DNA of 64,000 nucleotides from Streptomyces liliifuscus. Lineage in GTDB: Bacteria; Actinomycetota; Actinomycetes; Streptomycetales; Streptomycetaceae. Under the pieces are notes generated by a model. It worked only from the letters and a program-made list of their open reading frames with translations, was not told where the DNA came from and searched no databases. How positions within the stretch are numbered: the stretch's first letter is position 1; the number at the start of each line of letters is the position of its first letter. The position numbers and the translations under genes were made by a program. The stretch lies in contig NZ_CP066831.1 in NCBI RefSeq assembly GCF_016598615.1, forward strand, positions 6,448,001 to 6,512,000, read 5' to 3'. Positions 17,222 to 25,206 of the stretch are shown here, one piece after another.

Positions 17222-17260
17222 CGGAGTGCCCTGGTCCGAATATCGGACGAGGACTGAGAA

Positions 17261-18097
17261 ATGGGAATCCGCAAGTACAAGCCGACTACGCCGGGCCGTC
17301 GTGGCTCCAGCGTCGCCGACTTCGTCGAGGTCACGCGGTCCACGCCGGAGAAGTCGCTGGTTCGCCCGCTGCACAGCAAGGGCGGCCGTAACAATTCCGG
17401 TCGTGTGACCGTTCGCCACCAGGGTGGTGGACACAAGCGCGCCTACCGTGTCATCGACTTCCGTCGCCATGACAAGGACGGCGTGCCGGCGAAGGTCGCG
17501 CACATCGAGTACGACCCCAACCGCACCGCGCGCATCGCGCTGCTTCACTACGCGGACGGCGAGAAGCGCTACATCCTCGCCCCCCGCAACCTGTCGCAGG
17601 GCGACCGCGTCGAGAACGGTCCCGGGGCCGACATCAAGCCGGGCAACAACCTGGCCCTCCGCAACATCCCGGTCGGTACCACGATCCACGCGATCGAGCT
17701 CCGTCCCGGTGGCGGTGCCAAGTTCGCCCGCTCCGCCGGTGCCTCTGTGCAGCTGCTCGCGAAGGAGGGCCAGATGGCCCACCTGCGCATGCCGTCCGGA
17801 GAGATCCGCCTGGTCGACGTGCGCTGCCGCGCCACCGTCGGCGAGGTCGGCAACGCCGAGCAGTCGAACATCAACTGGGGCAAGGCCGGCCGTAAGCGCT
17901 GGCTGGGCGTCCGCCCGACCGTTCGCGGTGTGGCGATGAACCCGGTTGACCACCCGCACGGTGGTGGTGAGGGCAAGACCTCCGGTGGTCGCCACCCGGT
18001 CTCGCCGTGGGGTCAGAAGGAGGGTCGTACTCGTTCGCCGAAGAAGGCTTCGAACAAGTACATCGTCCGCCGCCGCAAGACGAACAAGAAGCGCTAG
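17261..18097 (+). CDS. rplB: 50S ribosomal protein L2
   Basis: L2 is needed for subunit joining and peptidyl-transferase activity. The 278-aa protein has the RNA-binding N-terminal half (HSKGGRNNSGRVTVRHQGGG) and the C-terminal GVAMNPVDHPHGGGEG signature, whose histidine is functionally important. Ribosome site GAGGA lies about 8 bases before the ATG. S10 operon member. Confidence 0.99.
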   Translation: MGIRKYKPTTPGRRGSSVADFVEVTRSTPEKSLVRPLHSKGGRNNSGRVTVRHQGGGHKRAYRVIDFRRHDKDGVPAKVAHIEYDPNRTARIALLHYADGEKRYILAPRNLSQGDRVENGPGADIKPGNNLALRNIPVGTTIHAIELRPGGGAKFARSAGASVQLLAKEGQMAHLRMPSGEIRLVDVRCRATVGEVGNAEQSNINWGKAGRKRWLGVRPTVRGVAMNPVDHPHGGGEGKTSGGRHPVSPWGQKEGRTRSPKKASNKYIVRRRKTNKKR

Positions 18098-18109
18098 GAG
18101 CGGGTTTAG

Positions 18110-18391
18110 ATGCCGCGCAGTCTCAAGAAGGGGCCCTTCGTCGACGACCACCTGATCAAGAAGGTGGACGCCCAGAACGAAGCCGGTTCCAAGAACGTCA
18201 TCAAGACCTGGTCCCGTCGCTCGATGATCATCCCGGCCATGCTCGGCCACACGATCGCGGTGCACAACGGCAAGACCCACATTCCGGTGTTTGTCACCGA
18301 GTCGATGGTCGGCCACAAGCTCGGCGAGTTCTCGCCGACGCGCACCTTCCGGGGTCACGTCAAGGACGACCGGAAGTCGAAGCGCCGCTAA
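18110..18391 (+). CDS. rpsS: 30S ribosomal protein S19
   Basis: S19 binds the 16S head together with S13 and touches the A-site finger of the 50S subunit. Full length at 93 aa (MPRSLKKGPFVDDHLIKKVD to KDDRKSKRR). AGGAG of the ribosome site overlaps the rplB stop region, 12 bases before the ATG. Confidence 0.99.
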   Translation: MPRSLKKGPFVDDHLIKKVDAQNEAGSKNVIKTWSRRSMIIPAMLGHTIAVHNGKTHIPVFVTESMVGHKLGEFSPTRTFRGHVKDDRKSKRR

Positions 18392-18433
18392 CGCGGGGTG
18401 GAATCGACCATGACAGACACTGGAAGGACAACC

Positions 18434-18781
18434 ATGGAAGCCAGGGCCCAGGCGCGGTACATCCGCGTTACGCCCATGAAGGCCCGCCGCGTGGTGGACC
18501 TTATCCGTGGCATGGATGCCACGGAGGCTCAGGCGGTCCTGCGTTTCGCCCCGCAGGCCGCGAGCGTGCCGGTCGGCAAGGTGCTTGACAGCGCCATTGC
18601 CAACGCCGCACACAACTACGACCACACCGACGCCGGCAGCCTTGTCATCTCCGAGGCCTACGTCGACGAGGGCCCGACCCTGAAGCGGTTCCGTCCGCGT
18701 GCCCAGGGCCGTGCCTACCGGATCCGCAAGCGGACCAGCCACATCACCGTGGTCGTCAGCAGCAAGGAAGGTTCCCGGTAA
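18434..18781 (+). CDS. rplV: 50S ribosomal protein L22
   Basis: L22 helps line the peptide tunnel with its beta-hairpin. Three in-frame starts exist: GTG 18398, ATG 18410 and ATG 18434. The last is chosen because GGAAGGA at 18426-18431 gives the only well-placed ribosome site, and it yields MEARAQARYIRVTPMKARRV, 115 aa, the usual streptomycete length. The product ends HITVVVSSKEGSR. The upstream starts would only add up to 12 unconserved residues. Confidence 0.93.
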   Translation: MEARAQARYIRVTPMKARRVVDLIRGMDATEAQAVLRFAPQAASVPVGKVLDSAIANAAHNYDHTDAGSLVISEAYVDEGPTLKRFRPRAQGRAYRIRKRTSHITVVVSSKEGSR

Positions 18782-19629
18782 TGGGCCAGAAGGTAAACCC
18801 GCACGGGTTCCGACTCGGCATCACCACCGACTTCAAGTCCCGGTGGTACGCCGACAAGCTGTACAAGGACTACGTCAAGGAAGACGTCGCCATCCGTCGG
18901 ATGATGACGTCCGGCATGGAGCGCGCCGGCATCTCGAAGGTTGAGATCGAGCGCACCCGTGACCGCGTCCGTGTGGACATCCACACCGCGCGCCCGGGCA
19001 TCGTCATCGGCCGTCGTGGCGCCGAGGCCGACCGCATCCGCGGCGACCTCGAGAAGCTGACCGGCAAGCAGGTCCAGCTGAACATCCTTGAGGTCAAGAG
19101 CCCGGAGACGGACGCTCAGCTGGTGGCCCAGGCCGTCGCCGAGCAGCTGTCCTCCCGCGTCTCCTTCCGTCGTGCCATGCGCAAGAGCATGCAGGGCACG
19201 ATGAAGGCCGGCGCCAAGGGCATCAAGATCCAGTGTGGTGGCCGTCTCGGCGGCGCCGAGATGTCCCGCTCGGAGTTCTACCGCGAGGGCCGTGTGCCCC
19301 TGCACACGCTCCGCGCGAACGTCGACTACGGCTTCTTCGAGGCCAAGACCACCTTCGGCCGCATCGGTGTGAAGGTCTGGATCTACAAGGGCGACGTCAA
19401 GAACATCGCCGAGGTCCGCGCCGAGAACGCCGCAGCCCGCGCGGGCAACCGCCCGGCCCGTGGTGGCGGCCCGGGCGGCGACCGCCCGGCCCGCGGCGGT
19501 GGCCGCGGTGGCGAGCGTGGCGGCCGCGGCCGCAAGCCGCAGCAGCAGTCCGCCCCGGCTGCCGAGGCCCCCAAGGCCGAGGCTCCGGCGGCTGCCGCTC
19601 CGGCTGAGAGCACCGGAACGGAGGCCTGA
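18781..19629 (+). CDS. rpsC: 30S ribosomal protein S3
   Basis: S3 forms part of the mRNA entry channel and helicase site. It has a KH RNA-binding domain (about residues 40-110, with IVIGRRGAEADRIRGDLEKLTG) and the C-terminal domain ending near ARAGNR. A streptomycete tail of about 60 residues rich in Gly, Arg, Pro and Ala (ARGGGPGGDRPARGGGRGGE) makes it 282 aa, longer than the 230-aa norm. The ATG shares one base with the rplV stop. Confidence 0.99.
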   Translation: MGQKVNPHGFRLGITTDFKSRWYADKLYKDYVKEDVAIRRMMTSGMERAGISKVEIERTRDRVRVDIHTARPGIVIGRRGAEADRIRGDLEKLTGKQVQLNILEVKSPETDAQLVAQAVAEQLSSRVSFRRAMRKSMQGTMKAGAKGIKIQCGGRLGGAEMSRSEFYREGRVPLHTLRANVDYGFFEAKTTFGRIGVKVWIYKGDVKNIAEVRAENAAARAGNRPARGGGPGGDRPARGGGRGGERGGRGRKPQQQSAPAAEAPKAEAPAAAAPAESTGTEA

Positions 19630-19634
19630 CCGAA

Positions 19635-20054
19635 ATGCTGATCCCCCGTAGGGTCAAGCACCGCAAGCAGCACCACCCCAAGCGCCGTGGTCAGGCCAAG
19701 GGTGGTACGGAGGTTTCGTTCGGCGAGTACGGCATTCAGGCCCTCACGCCGGCGTACGTGACGAACCGCCAGATCGAGGCGGCTCGTATCGCGATGACCC
19801 GTCACATCAAGCGTGGCGGCAAGGTCTGGATCAACATCTACCCGGACCGCCCGCTGACCAAGAAGCCCGCCGAGACCCGCATGGGTTCCGGTAAGGGTTC
19901 CCCCGAGTGGTGGGTCGCGAACGTGCACCCGGGCCGGGTCATGTTCGAGCTGTCCTACCCCAACGAGAAGATCGCCCGTGAGGCCCTCACTCGCGCAGCC
20001 CACAAGCTGCCGATGAAGTGCCGGATCGTCAAGCGCGAGGCAGGTGAAGCGTGA
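19635..20054 (+). CDS. rplP: 50S ribosomal protein L16
   Basis: L16 organises the A-site region of the 50S subunit. It is full length at 139 aa (MLIPRRVKHRKQHHPKRRGQ), with the SFGEYGIQALTPAYVTNRQIE stretch split by family-typical residues and the KPAETRMGSGKGSPEWWVA loop, whose arginine is the hydroxylation site in other bacteria. It lies 5 bases after rpsC and overlaps rpmC. Confidence 0.99.
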   Translation: MLIPRRVKHRKQHHPKRRGQAKGGTEVSFGEYGIQALTPAYVTNRQIEAARIAMTRHIKRGGKVWINIYPDRPLTKKPAETRMGSGKGSPEWWVANVHPGRVMFELSYPNEKIAREALTRAAHKLPMKCRIVKREAGEA

Positions 20055-20278
20055 TGTCGGCCGGTACCAAGGCGTCCGAGCTGCGCGAACTGGGTGACGA
20101 GGAGCTTCTCGCGAAGCTCCGCGAAGCCAAGGAAGAGCTGTTCAACCTCCGCTTCCAGGCGGCGACCGGTCAGCTCGAGAACCACGGTCGGCTGAAGGCC
20201 GTCCGGAAGGACATCGCGCGGATCTACACCCTGATGCGTGAGCGCGAGCTGGGCATCGAGACGGTGGAGAGCGCCTGA
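20054..20278 (+). CDS. rpmC: 50S ribosomal protein L29
   Basis: A small two-helix protein near the tunnel exit, next to L23. ATG 20054 shares one base with the rplP stop and gives 74 aa (MSAGTKASELRELGDEELLA). A GTG three bases earlier would add one residue; the ATG is preferred by family length. The family core KEELFNLRFQAATGQLEN followed by the KDIARIYTLMRERE helix is present. Confidence 0.97.
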   Translation: MSAGTKASELRELGDEELLAKLREAKEELFNLRFQAATGQLENHGRLKAVRKDIARIYTLMRERELGIETVESA

Positions 20279-20565
20279 TGAGCGAGAGCAACGTGACTGA
20301 AGAGACCAAGACGAGCCGCGGTTTCCGCAAGACCCGTGAGGGTCTCGTCGTCAGCGACAAGATGGACAAGACCGTCGTCGTCGCCGTCGAGGACCGCGTC
20401 AAGCACGCGCTGTACGGCAAGGTCATCCGCCGTACGAACAAGCTCAAGGCCCACGACGAGCAGAACGCCGCGGGCGTCGGCGACCGAGTCATCATCATGG
20501 AGACCCGGCCGCTGTCCGCGACGAAGCGCTGGCGCATCGTCGAGATCCTCGAGAAGGCCAAGTAA
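20278..20565 (+). CDS. rpsQ: 30S ribosomal protein S17
   Basis: S17 is an early-binding OB-fold protein of the 30S body. The 95-aa protein has a short acidic N-terminal extension (MSESNVTEETKTSRG) followed by the conserved FRKTREGLVVSDKMDKTVVV core. The start overlaps the rpmC stop by one base. It ends the first tightly packed part of the operon; a 111-base spacer follows. Confidence 0.99.
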   Translation: MSESNVTEETKTSRGFRKTREGLVVSDKMDKTVVVAVEDRVKHALYGKVIRRTNKLKAHDEQNAAGVGDRVIIMETRPLSATKRWRIVEILEKAK

Positions 20566-20569
20566 TTCT

Positions 20570-20648
20570 CCTGCGGGGCACCCCCCGCAGGACAGTTCCG
20601 CCAGGCTCGGCAGGGGTCCGAATCCCGTACAGGACAAGGCCCCTGCCG
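20570..20648 (+). promoter_or_regulatory. Two consecutive stem-loops in the rpsQ-rplN spacer
   Basis: The first hairpin is CCTGCGGGG (20570-20578) with CCCCGCAGG (20583-20591), a perfect 9-bp stem with a CACC loop, 4 bases after the rpsQ stop. The second pairs CGGCAGGGG (20608-20616) with CCCCTGCCG (20640-20648), also 9 bp, around a 23-base loop. Neither has a T-run. The junction between rpsQ and rplN is the S10/spc operon boundary in many bacteria, so these may attenuate, process or stabilise the transcript; that is inference. Confidence 0.5.
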
Positions 20649-20676
20649 GGAACCGGCAGACAAACAGGAGATAGAC

Positions 20677-21045
20677 GTGATCCAGCAGGAGTCGCGACTG
20701 CGTGTCGCCGACAACACTGGTGCGAAGGAGATCCTTTGCATCCGTGTGCTCGGTGGCTCCGGTCGCCGCTACGCGGGCATCGGTGACGTGATCGTCGCCA
20801 CCGTCAAGGACGCGATCCCCGGCGGCAACGTGAAGAAGGGTGACGTCATCAAGGCGGTCATCGTTCGCACCGTCAAGGAGCGCCGCCGTCCCGACGGCTC
20901 GTACATCCGCTTCGACGAGAACGCCGCCGTCATTCTGAAGAACGACGGCGACCCTCGCGGCACCCGCATCTTCGGCCCGGTGGGCCGGGAGCTGCGCGAG
21001 AAGAAGTTCATGAAGATCATCTCGCTCGCGCCGGAGGTGCTGTAA
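20677..21045 (+). CDS. rplN: 50S ribosomal protein L14
   Basis: L14 is at the subunit interface and contacts 16S helix 14. Full length at 122 aa (MIQQESRLRVADNTGAKEIL), with a GTG start and ribosome site AGGAGAT 7 bases upstream. First gene of the spc segment. Confidence 0.99.
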   Translation: MIQQESRLRVADNTGAKEILCIRVLGGSGRRYAGIGDVIVATVKDAIPGGNVKKGDVIKAVIVRTVKERRRPDGSYIRFDENAAVILKNDGDPRGTRIFGPVGRELREKKFMKIISLAPEVL

Positions 21046-21047
21046 GC

Positions 21048-21371
21048 ATGAAGATCAAGAAGGGCGACCTGGTACAGGTCATCACCGGTAAGGACAAGGG
21101 CAAGCAGGGCAAGGTCATCGCGGCCTACCCCCGCGAGGACCGCGTCCTGGTCGAGGGTGTCAACCGGGTCAAGAAGCACACCAAGGCCGGCCCGACCGCT
21201 CGCGGTTCGCAGGCCGGTGGCATCGTCACGACCGAGGCGCCCGTCCACGTCTCCAACGTCCAGCTGGTCGTTGAGAAGGACGGCAACAAGGTCGTCACGC
21301 GTGTCGGTTACCGCTTCGACGACGAGGGCAACAAGGTTCGCGTTGCCAAGCGGACGGGTGAGGACATCTGA
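21048..21371 (+). CDS. rplX: 50S ribosomal protein L24
   Basis: L24 is an assembly initiator with a KOW motif (KKGDLVQVITGKDKGKQGKV). The 107-aa protein begins 2 bases after rplN and shares one base with rplE, so translation is likely coupled across all three. Confidence 0.99.
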   Translation: MKIKKGDLVQVITGKDKGKQGKVIAAYPREDRVLVEGVNRVKKHTKAGPTARGSQAGGIVTTEAPVHVSNVQLVVEKDGNKVVTRVGYRFDDEGNKVRVAKRTGEDI

Positions 21372-21928
21372 TGGCTACCACCACGACTCCGCGTCTCAAG
21401 ACGAAGTACCGCGAGGAGATCGCGGGCAAGCTGCAGGAAGAGTTCTCCTACGAGAACGTCATGCAGACCCCGGGTCTCGTCAAGATCGTGGTCAACATGG
21501 GTGTGGGCGACGCCGCCCGCGACTCCAAGCTGATCGACGGCGCGATTCGCGACCTCACCACGATCACCGGTCAGAAGCCGGCCGTCACCAAGGCTCGTAA
21601 GTCCATCGCGCAGTTCAAGCTGCGTGAGGGCCAGCCGATCGGTGCCCACGTCACGCTTCGTGGCGACCGCATGTGGGAGTTCCTGGACCGCACCCTGTCG
21701 CTCGCGCTGCCGCGCATCCGCGACTTCCGTGGTCTGTCCCCCAAGCAGTTCGACGGCCGTGGCAACTACACCTTCGGTCTCACGGAGCAGGTCATGTTCC
21801 ACGAGATCGACCAGGACAAGATCGACCGCGTCCGGGGTATGGACATCACCGTGGTCACCACGGCGACCAACGACGCCGAAGGCCGTGCCCTTCTCCGTCA
21901 CCTCGGCTTCCCCTTCAAGGAGGCGTAA
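21371..21928 (+). CDS. rplE: 50S ribosomal protein L5
   Basis: L5 binds 5S rRNA and forms part of the central protuberance, contacting P-site tRNA. It is 185 aa with conserved stretches VVNMGVGDAARDSKLIDGA, ITGQKPAVTKARKSIAQFK and FRGLSPKQFDGRGNYTFG. It overlaps the rplX stop by one base. Confidence 0.99.
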   Translation: MATTTTPRLKTKYREEIAGKLQEEFSYENVMQTPGLVKIVVNMGVGDAARDSKLIDGAIRDLTTITGQKPAVTKARKSIAQFKLREGQPIGAHVTLRGDRMWEFLDRTLSLALPRIRDFRGLSPKQFDGRGNYTFGLTEQVMFHEIDQDKIDRVRGMDITVVTTATNDAEGRALLRHLGFPFKEA

Positions 21929-21933
21929 GCGAG

Positions 21934-22119
21934 ATGGCGAAGAAGGCTCTGATTGCCAAGGCTGCTCGTAAGCCCAAGTTCGGCGTACGTGGCTACACGC
22001 GCTGCCAGCGCTGCGGCCGTCCGCACTCCGTGTACCGCAAGTTCGGCCTCTGCCGTGTGTGCCTTCGTGAGATGGCTCACCGTGGCGAGCTGCCGGGCGT
22101 GACCAAGAGCTCCTGGTAG
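21934..22119 (+). CDS. rpsZ: 30S ribosomal protein S14, zinc-binding type
   Basis: S14 is a late-assembly protein of the 30S head. The 61-aa product (MAKKALIAKAARKPKFGVRG) has the zinc ribbon Cys24-x2-Cys27 and Cys40-x2-Cys43 (CQRCGRPHSVYRKFGLCRVC), so it is the short zinc-containing form. Streptomycetes often carry a second, zinc-free copy under Zur control elsewhere. The start at 21934 lies 5 bases after rplE; longer in-frame extension into rplE is excluded by family length. Confidence 0.97.
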   Translation: MAKKALIAKAARKPKFGVRGYTRCQRCGRPHSVYRKFGLCRVCLREMAHRGELPGVTKSSW

Positions 22120-22328
22120 TCCCGTACTTCGGGATTCCGGAAGCTCTCGGTAAGTAAAGGGCGATGTCGGGTGCCCATCTCTCCATGGCTTAGGCTAGGA
22201 GGGTTGGGCGCCTGGACGCCCGTACGACTTACTACGCCGTAGGTCCCCGCACCGCACCCGTCCCGCCACTGAGTGGGGAGAGGGATGGCGCACTGGAAAC
22301 CCCGGCGAGAGAGGCCGAAGGCCAATTC

Positions 22329-22727
22329 ATGACCATGACTGATCCCATCGCAGACATGCTTACTCGTCTGCGTAACGCGAACTCGGCGTACCACGACGAT
22401 GTCGCGATGCCGCACAGCAAGATCAAGTCTCACATCGCGGAGATCCTCCAGCAGGAGGGCTTCATCACCGGCTGGAAGGTCGAGGACGCCGAGGTCGGCA
22501 AGAAGCTCGTCCTCGAGCTGAAGTTCGGCCCGAACCGTGAGCGCTCCATCGCGGGCATCAAGCGGATCTCGAAGCCGGGTCTGCGTGTGTACGCGAAGTC
22601 CACCTCCCTGCCCAAGGTGCTCGGTGGCCTCGGCGTGGCGATCATCTCCACGTCGCACGGTCTCCTCACCGACAAGCAGGCCGGCAAGAAGGGCGTAGGC
22701 GGAGAAGTCCTCGCCTACGTCTGGTAG
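22329..22727 (+). CDS. rpsH: 30S ribosomal protein S8
   Basis: S8 is a primary binder of 16S helix 21 and the autogenous repressor of the spc operon in enteric bacteria. It is 132 aa and begins MTMTDPIADMLTRLRNANSA; a second ATG two codons in is also possible. A 209-base spacer separates it from rpsZ. That spacer contains a small hairpin (22120-22134, TCCCG/CGGGA) but no convincing promoter. Confidence 0.98.
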   Translation: MTMTDPIADMLTRLRNANSAYHDDVAMPHSKIKSHIAEILQQEGFITGWKVEDAEVGKKLVLELKFGPNRERSIAGIKRISKPGLRVYAKSTSLPKVLGGLGVAIISTSHGLLTDKQAGKKGVGGEVLAYVW

Positions 22728-22748
22728 CGGAAGGGAACGGAAGAAGCT

Positions 22749-23288
22749 ATGTCGCGTATTGGCAAGCTCCCCATCACGGTTCCCGCCGGCGTGGACGTCA
22801 CCATCGACGGCCGTACGGTTTCGGTGAAGGGCCCCAAGGGCTCTCTCTCCCACACCGTCGCGGCGCCGATCGAGATCGCTAAGGGCGAGGACGGCATTCT
22901 CAATGTCACCCGCCCGAACGACGAGCGTCAGAACAAGGCCCTGCACGGCCTGTCCCGCACGCTGGTGGCGAACATGATCACCGGCGTGACCACGGGTTAC
23001 GTGAAGAAGCTCGAAATCAGCGGTGTCGGTTACCGAGTCCTGGCGAAGGGTTCCAACCTGGAGTTCTCGCTCGGCTACAGCCACCCGATCCTGGTCGAGG
23101 CCCCCGAGGGCATCACCTTCAAGGTGGAAGCCCCCACCCGTTTCTCGGTCGAGGGCATCGACAAGCAGAAGGTCGGCGAGGTTGCGGCCAACATCCGCAA
23201 GCTGCGCAAGCCCGACCCGTACAAGGCCAAGGGTGTCAAGTACGAGGGCGAAGTCATCCGCCGCAAGGTCGGAAAGGCGGGTAAGTAA
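22749..23288 (+). CDS. rplF: 50S ribosomal protein L6
   Basis: L6 lies near the sarcin-ricin loop and the factor-binding site. The 179-aa protein has the two repeated alpha/beta domains typical of L6 and the C-terminal signature RKPDPYKAKGVKYEGEVIRR. It starts at ATG 22749 after GGAAGGGAACGGAAG. Confidence 0.99.
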   Translation: MSRIGKLPITVPAGVDVTIDGRTVSVKGPKGSLSHTVAAPIEIAKGEDGILNVTRPNDERQNKALHGLSRTLVANMITGVTTGYVKKLEISGVGYRVLAKGSNLEFSLGYSHPILVEAPEGITFKVEAPTRFSVEGIDKQKVGEVAANIRKLRKPDPYKAKGVKYEGEVIRRKVGKAGK

Positions 23289-23291
23289 GCC

Positions 23292-23672
23292 ATGGCATAC
23301 GGTACGAAGATCGCTAAGGGCGACGCTTACAAGCGTGCTGCCATCAAGCGGCGCCACATCCGGATCCGTAAGAAGGTCAACGGAACGGCTGAGCGTCCTC
23401 GCCTGGTCGTGACGCGCTCGAACCGCCACATCGTGGCCCAGGTCATCGACGACATCAAGGGTCACACCCTGGCGTCGGCGTCGACCCTGGACGCGTCGAT
23501 CCGTGGCGAGGGCGAGAAGTCCGCGCAGGCCGGCAAGGTCGGCGCTCTTGTCGCCGAGCGCGCCAAGGCCGCCGGTGTCGAGGCTGTCGTATTCGACCGT
23601 GGTGGCAACCAGTACGCCGGGCGCATCGCTGCCCTGGCGGACGCCGCCCGCGAGGCCGGACTCAAGTTCTGA
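23292..23672 (+). CDS. rplR: 50S ribosomal protein L18
   Basis: L18 bridges 5S rRNA to the 50S subunit together with L5. The 126-aa protein (MAYGTKIAKGDAYKRAAIKR) has the usual basic N-terminus and ends FDRGGNQYAGRIAALADAAR followed by EAGLKF. It starts 3 bases after rplF. Confidence 0.99.
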   Translation: MAYGTKIAKGDAYKRAAIKRRHIRIRKKVNGTAERPRLVVTRSNRHIVAQVIDDIKGHTLASASTLDASIRGEGEKSAQAGKVGALVAERAKAAGVEAVVFDRGGNQYAGRIAALADAAREAGLKF

Positions 23673-23715
23673 GTCCTGGTTCCGTAGCTAGCGGAAACAG
23701 AGAGAGGTAATTCCA

Positions 23716-24318
23716 ATGGCTGGACCCCAGCGCCGCGGAAGCGGTGCCGGTGGCGGCGAGCGGCGGGACCGGAAGGGCCGTGACGGCGGCGCTGCTGCCG
23801 AGAAGACCGCGTACGTTGAGCGCGTTGTCGCGATCAACCGCGTCGCCAAGGTTGTGAAGGGTGGTCGTCGCTTCAGCTTCACTGCGCTCGTCGTAGTGGG
23901 CGATGGCGATGGCACCGTCGGTGTCGGCTACGGCAAGGCCAAGGAGGTGCCGGCCGCCATCGCCAAGGGTGTTGAGGAGGCCAAGAAGCACTTCTTCAAG
24001 GTCCCCCGTATCCAGGGCACCATCCCGCACCCGATCACGGGCGAGAAGGCGGCGGGCGTCGTCCTGCTCAAGCCTGCTTCCCCCGGTACCGGCGTTATCG
24101 CCGGTGGCCCGGTGCGTGCTGTCCTCGAGTGCGCCGGCGTCCACGACATCCTGTCGAAGTCGCTCGGCTCGTCCAACGCGATCAACATCGTGCACGCGAC
24201 CGTGGCGGCCCTCAAGGGCCTGCAGCGTCCCGAGGAGATCGCGGCCCGCCGCGGTCTGCCCCTCGAGGACGTCGCCCCCGCGGCTCTGCTCCGTGCGCGT
24301 GCGGGAGCGGGTGCGTAA
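23716..24318 (+). CDS. rpsE: 30S ribosomal protein S5
   Basis: S5 is at the mRNA entry channel and affects decoding fidelity; its loop is a spectinomycin-resistance site. The 200-aa protein has an N-terminal Gly/Arg-rich extension (RRGSGAGGGERRDRKGRDGG), the S5 double-stranded-RNA-binding domain (YVERVVAINRVAKVVKGGRR), and the C-terminal domain (VRAVLECAGVHDILSKSLGS). Its stop overlaps the rpmD start. Confidence 0.99.
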   Translation: MAGPQRRGSGAGGGERRDRKGRDGGAAAEKTAYVERVVAINRVAKVVKGGRRFSFTALVVVGDGDGTVGVGYGKAKEVPAAIAKGVEEAKKHFFKVPRIQGTIPHPITGEKAAGVVLLKPASPGTGVIAGGPVRAVLECAGVHDILSKSLGSSNAINIVHATVAALKGLQRPEEIAARRGLPLEDVAPAALLRARAGAGA

Positions 24319-24500
24319 TGGCTCGCCTCAAGGTCACGCAGACGAAGTCGTACATCGGCAGCAAGCAGAACCACCGTGACACCCTGCGCTCCCTTGGTCT
24401 CAAGGGGATCAACACGCAGGTCGTCAAGGAGGACCGCCCCGAGTTCCGCGGAATGGTTCACACCGTCCGCCACCTCGTGACGGTTGAGGAGGTCGACTGA
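24318..24500 (+). CDS. rpmD: 50S ribosomal protein L30
   Basis: A small 60-aa protein of the 50S subunit (MARLKVTQTKSYIGSKQNHR). The ATG shares one base with the rpsE stop. It shows the family pattern: SLGLKGINTQVVKEDRPEFR followed by a helix (MVHTVRHLVTVEEVD). Confidence 0.98.
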   Translation: MARLKVTQTKSYIGSKQNHRDTLRSLGLKGINTQVVKEDRPEFRGMVHTVRHLVTVEEVD

Positions 24501-24502
24501 TC

Positions 24503-24958
24503 ATGGCGGAGAACAACCCGCTCAAGATCCACAACCTCCGTCCCGCCCCGGGCGCCAAGACCGCCAAGACCCGTGTGGGTCGTGGTGAGGCGTCGAAGGG
24601 TAAGACGGCTGGACGTGGTACCAAGGGCACCAAGGCCCGTTACCAGGTTCCGGAGCGCTTCGAGGGTGGCCAGATGCCCCTCCACATGCGTCTCCCGAAG
24701 CTCAAGGGCTTCCGGAACCCGTTCAAGACCGAGTTCCAGGTCGTGAACCTCGACAAGCTGGGTGCGCTGTACCCGGAGGGTGGCGAGGTCACCGTCGAGG
24801 GGCTCGTCGCCAAGGGTGCCGTTCGCAAGAACAGCCTCGTCAAGGTCCTCGGCCAGGGCGAGATCACCGTGGCGCTGCAGGTTTCGGTTGACGCCGTCTC
24901 CGGCTCCGCCAAGGAGAAGATCACCGCCGCCGGCGGTACCGTCACCGAGCTCGTCTGA
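24503..24958 (+). CDS. rplO: 50S ribosomal protein L15
   Basis: L15 is a late-assembly protein of the 50S interior. The 151-aa protein has the Gly/Lys-rich N-terminal extension (RVGRGEASKGKTAGRGTKGT) and the MRLPKLKGFRNPFK signature. It begins 2 bases after rpmD. A terminator-like hairpin follows before secY. Confidence 0.99.
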   Translation: MAENNPLKIHNLRPAPGAKTAKTRVGRGEASKGKTAGRGTKGTKARYQVPERFEGGQMPLHMRLPKLKGFRNPFKTEFQVVNLDKLGALYPEGGEVTVEGLVAKGAVRKNSLVKVLGQGEITVALQVSVDAVSGSAKEKITAAGGTVTELV

Positions 24959-24993
24959 AATCACCAGGCGTCTCGATGACTTGAGCGATCCCG

Positions 24994-25027
24994 ACCGGGG
25001 GTGCCCCACAAAAGGGGCATCCCCGGT
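24994..25027 (+). terminator. Terminator-like hairpin between rplO and secY
   Basis: Fourteen base pairs including one G-T wobble (24994-25007 with 25014-25027) surround the loop ACAAAA. There is no strong T-run, so it may attenuate rather than stop transcription. The rest of the 248-base rplO-secY spacer is more A/T-rich than its surroundings (for example 25125-25160) and may hold a secY promoter that I cannot define. Confidence 0.6.
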
Positions 25028-25206
25028 TGGTCGTTCCTAGGGGAGCGGTGTCGCCGGTAAGGTGGCCTGCACTGCTAATTTTCGCCCGGTGTGACCTCTG
25101 GGAACTCAGGGCGGTTCTTAACTGTTAGTCAGCTGTCCGTTACTTATTCGTCGAACCTCAAGACCGTCACCTCTGACGCACTTGCGCGGGGGTCGCAGGA
25201 GGCACC

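Noticed and set aside
18398..18433. Longer N-terminus of L22 from GTG 18398 or ATG 18410
   Set aside because: The GGAAGGA ribosome site and family length support ATG 18434.
22120..22328. Promoter or terminator in the rpsZ-rpsH spacer
   Set aside because: Only a 5-bp stem and a TAGGCT hexamer without partner -35 were found.
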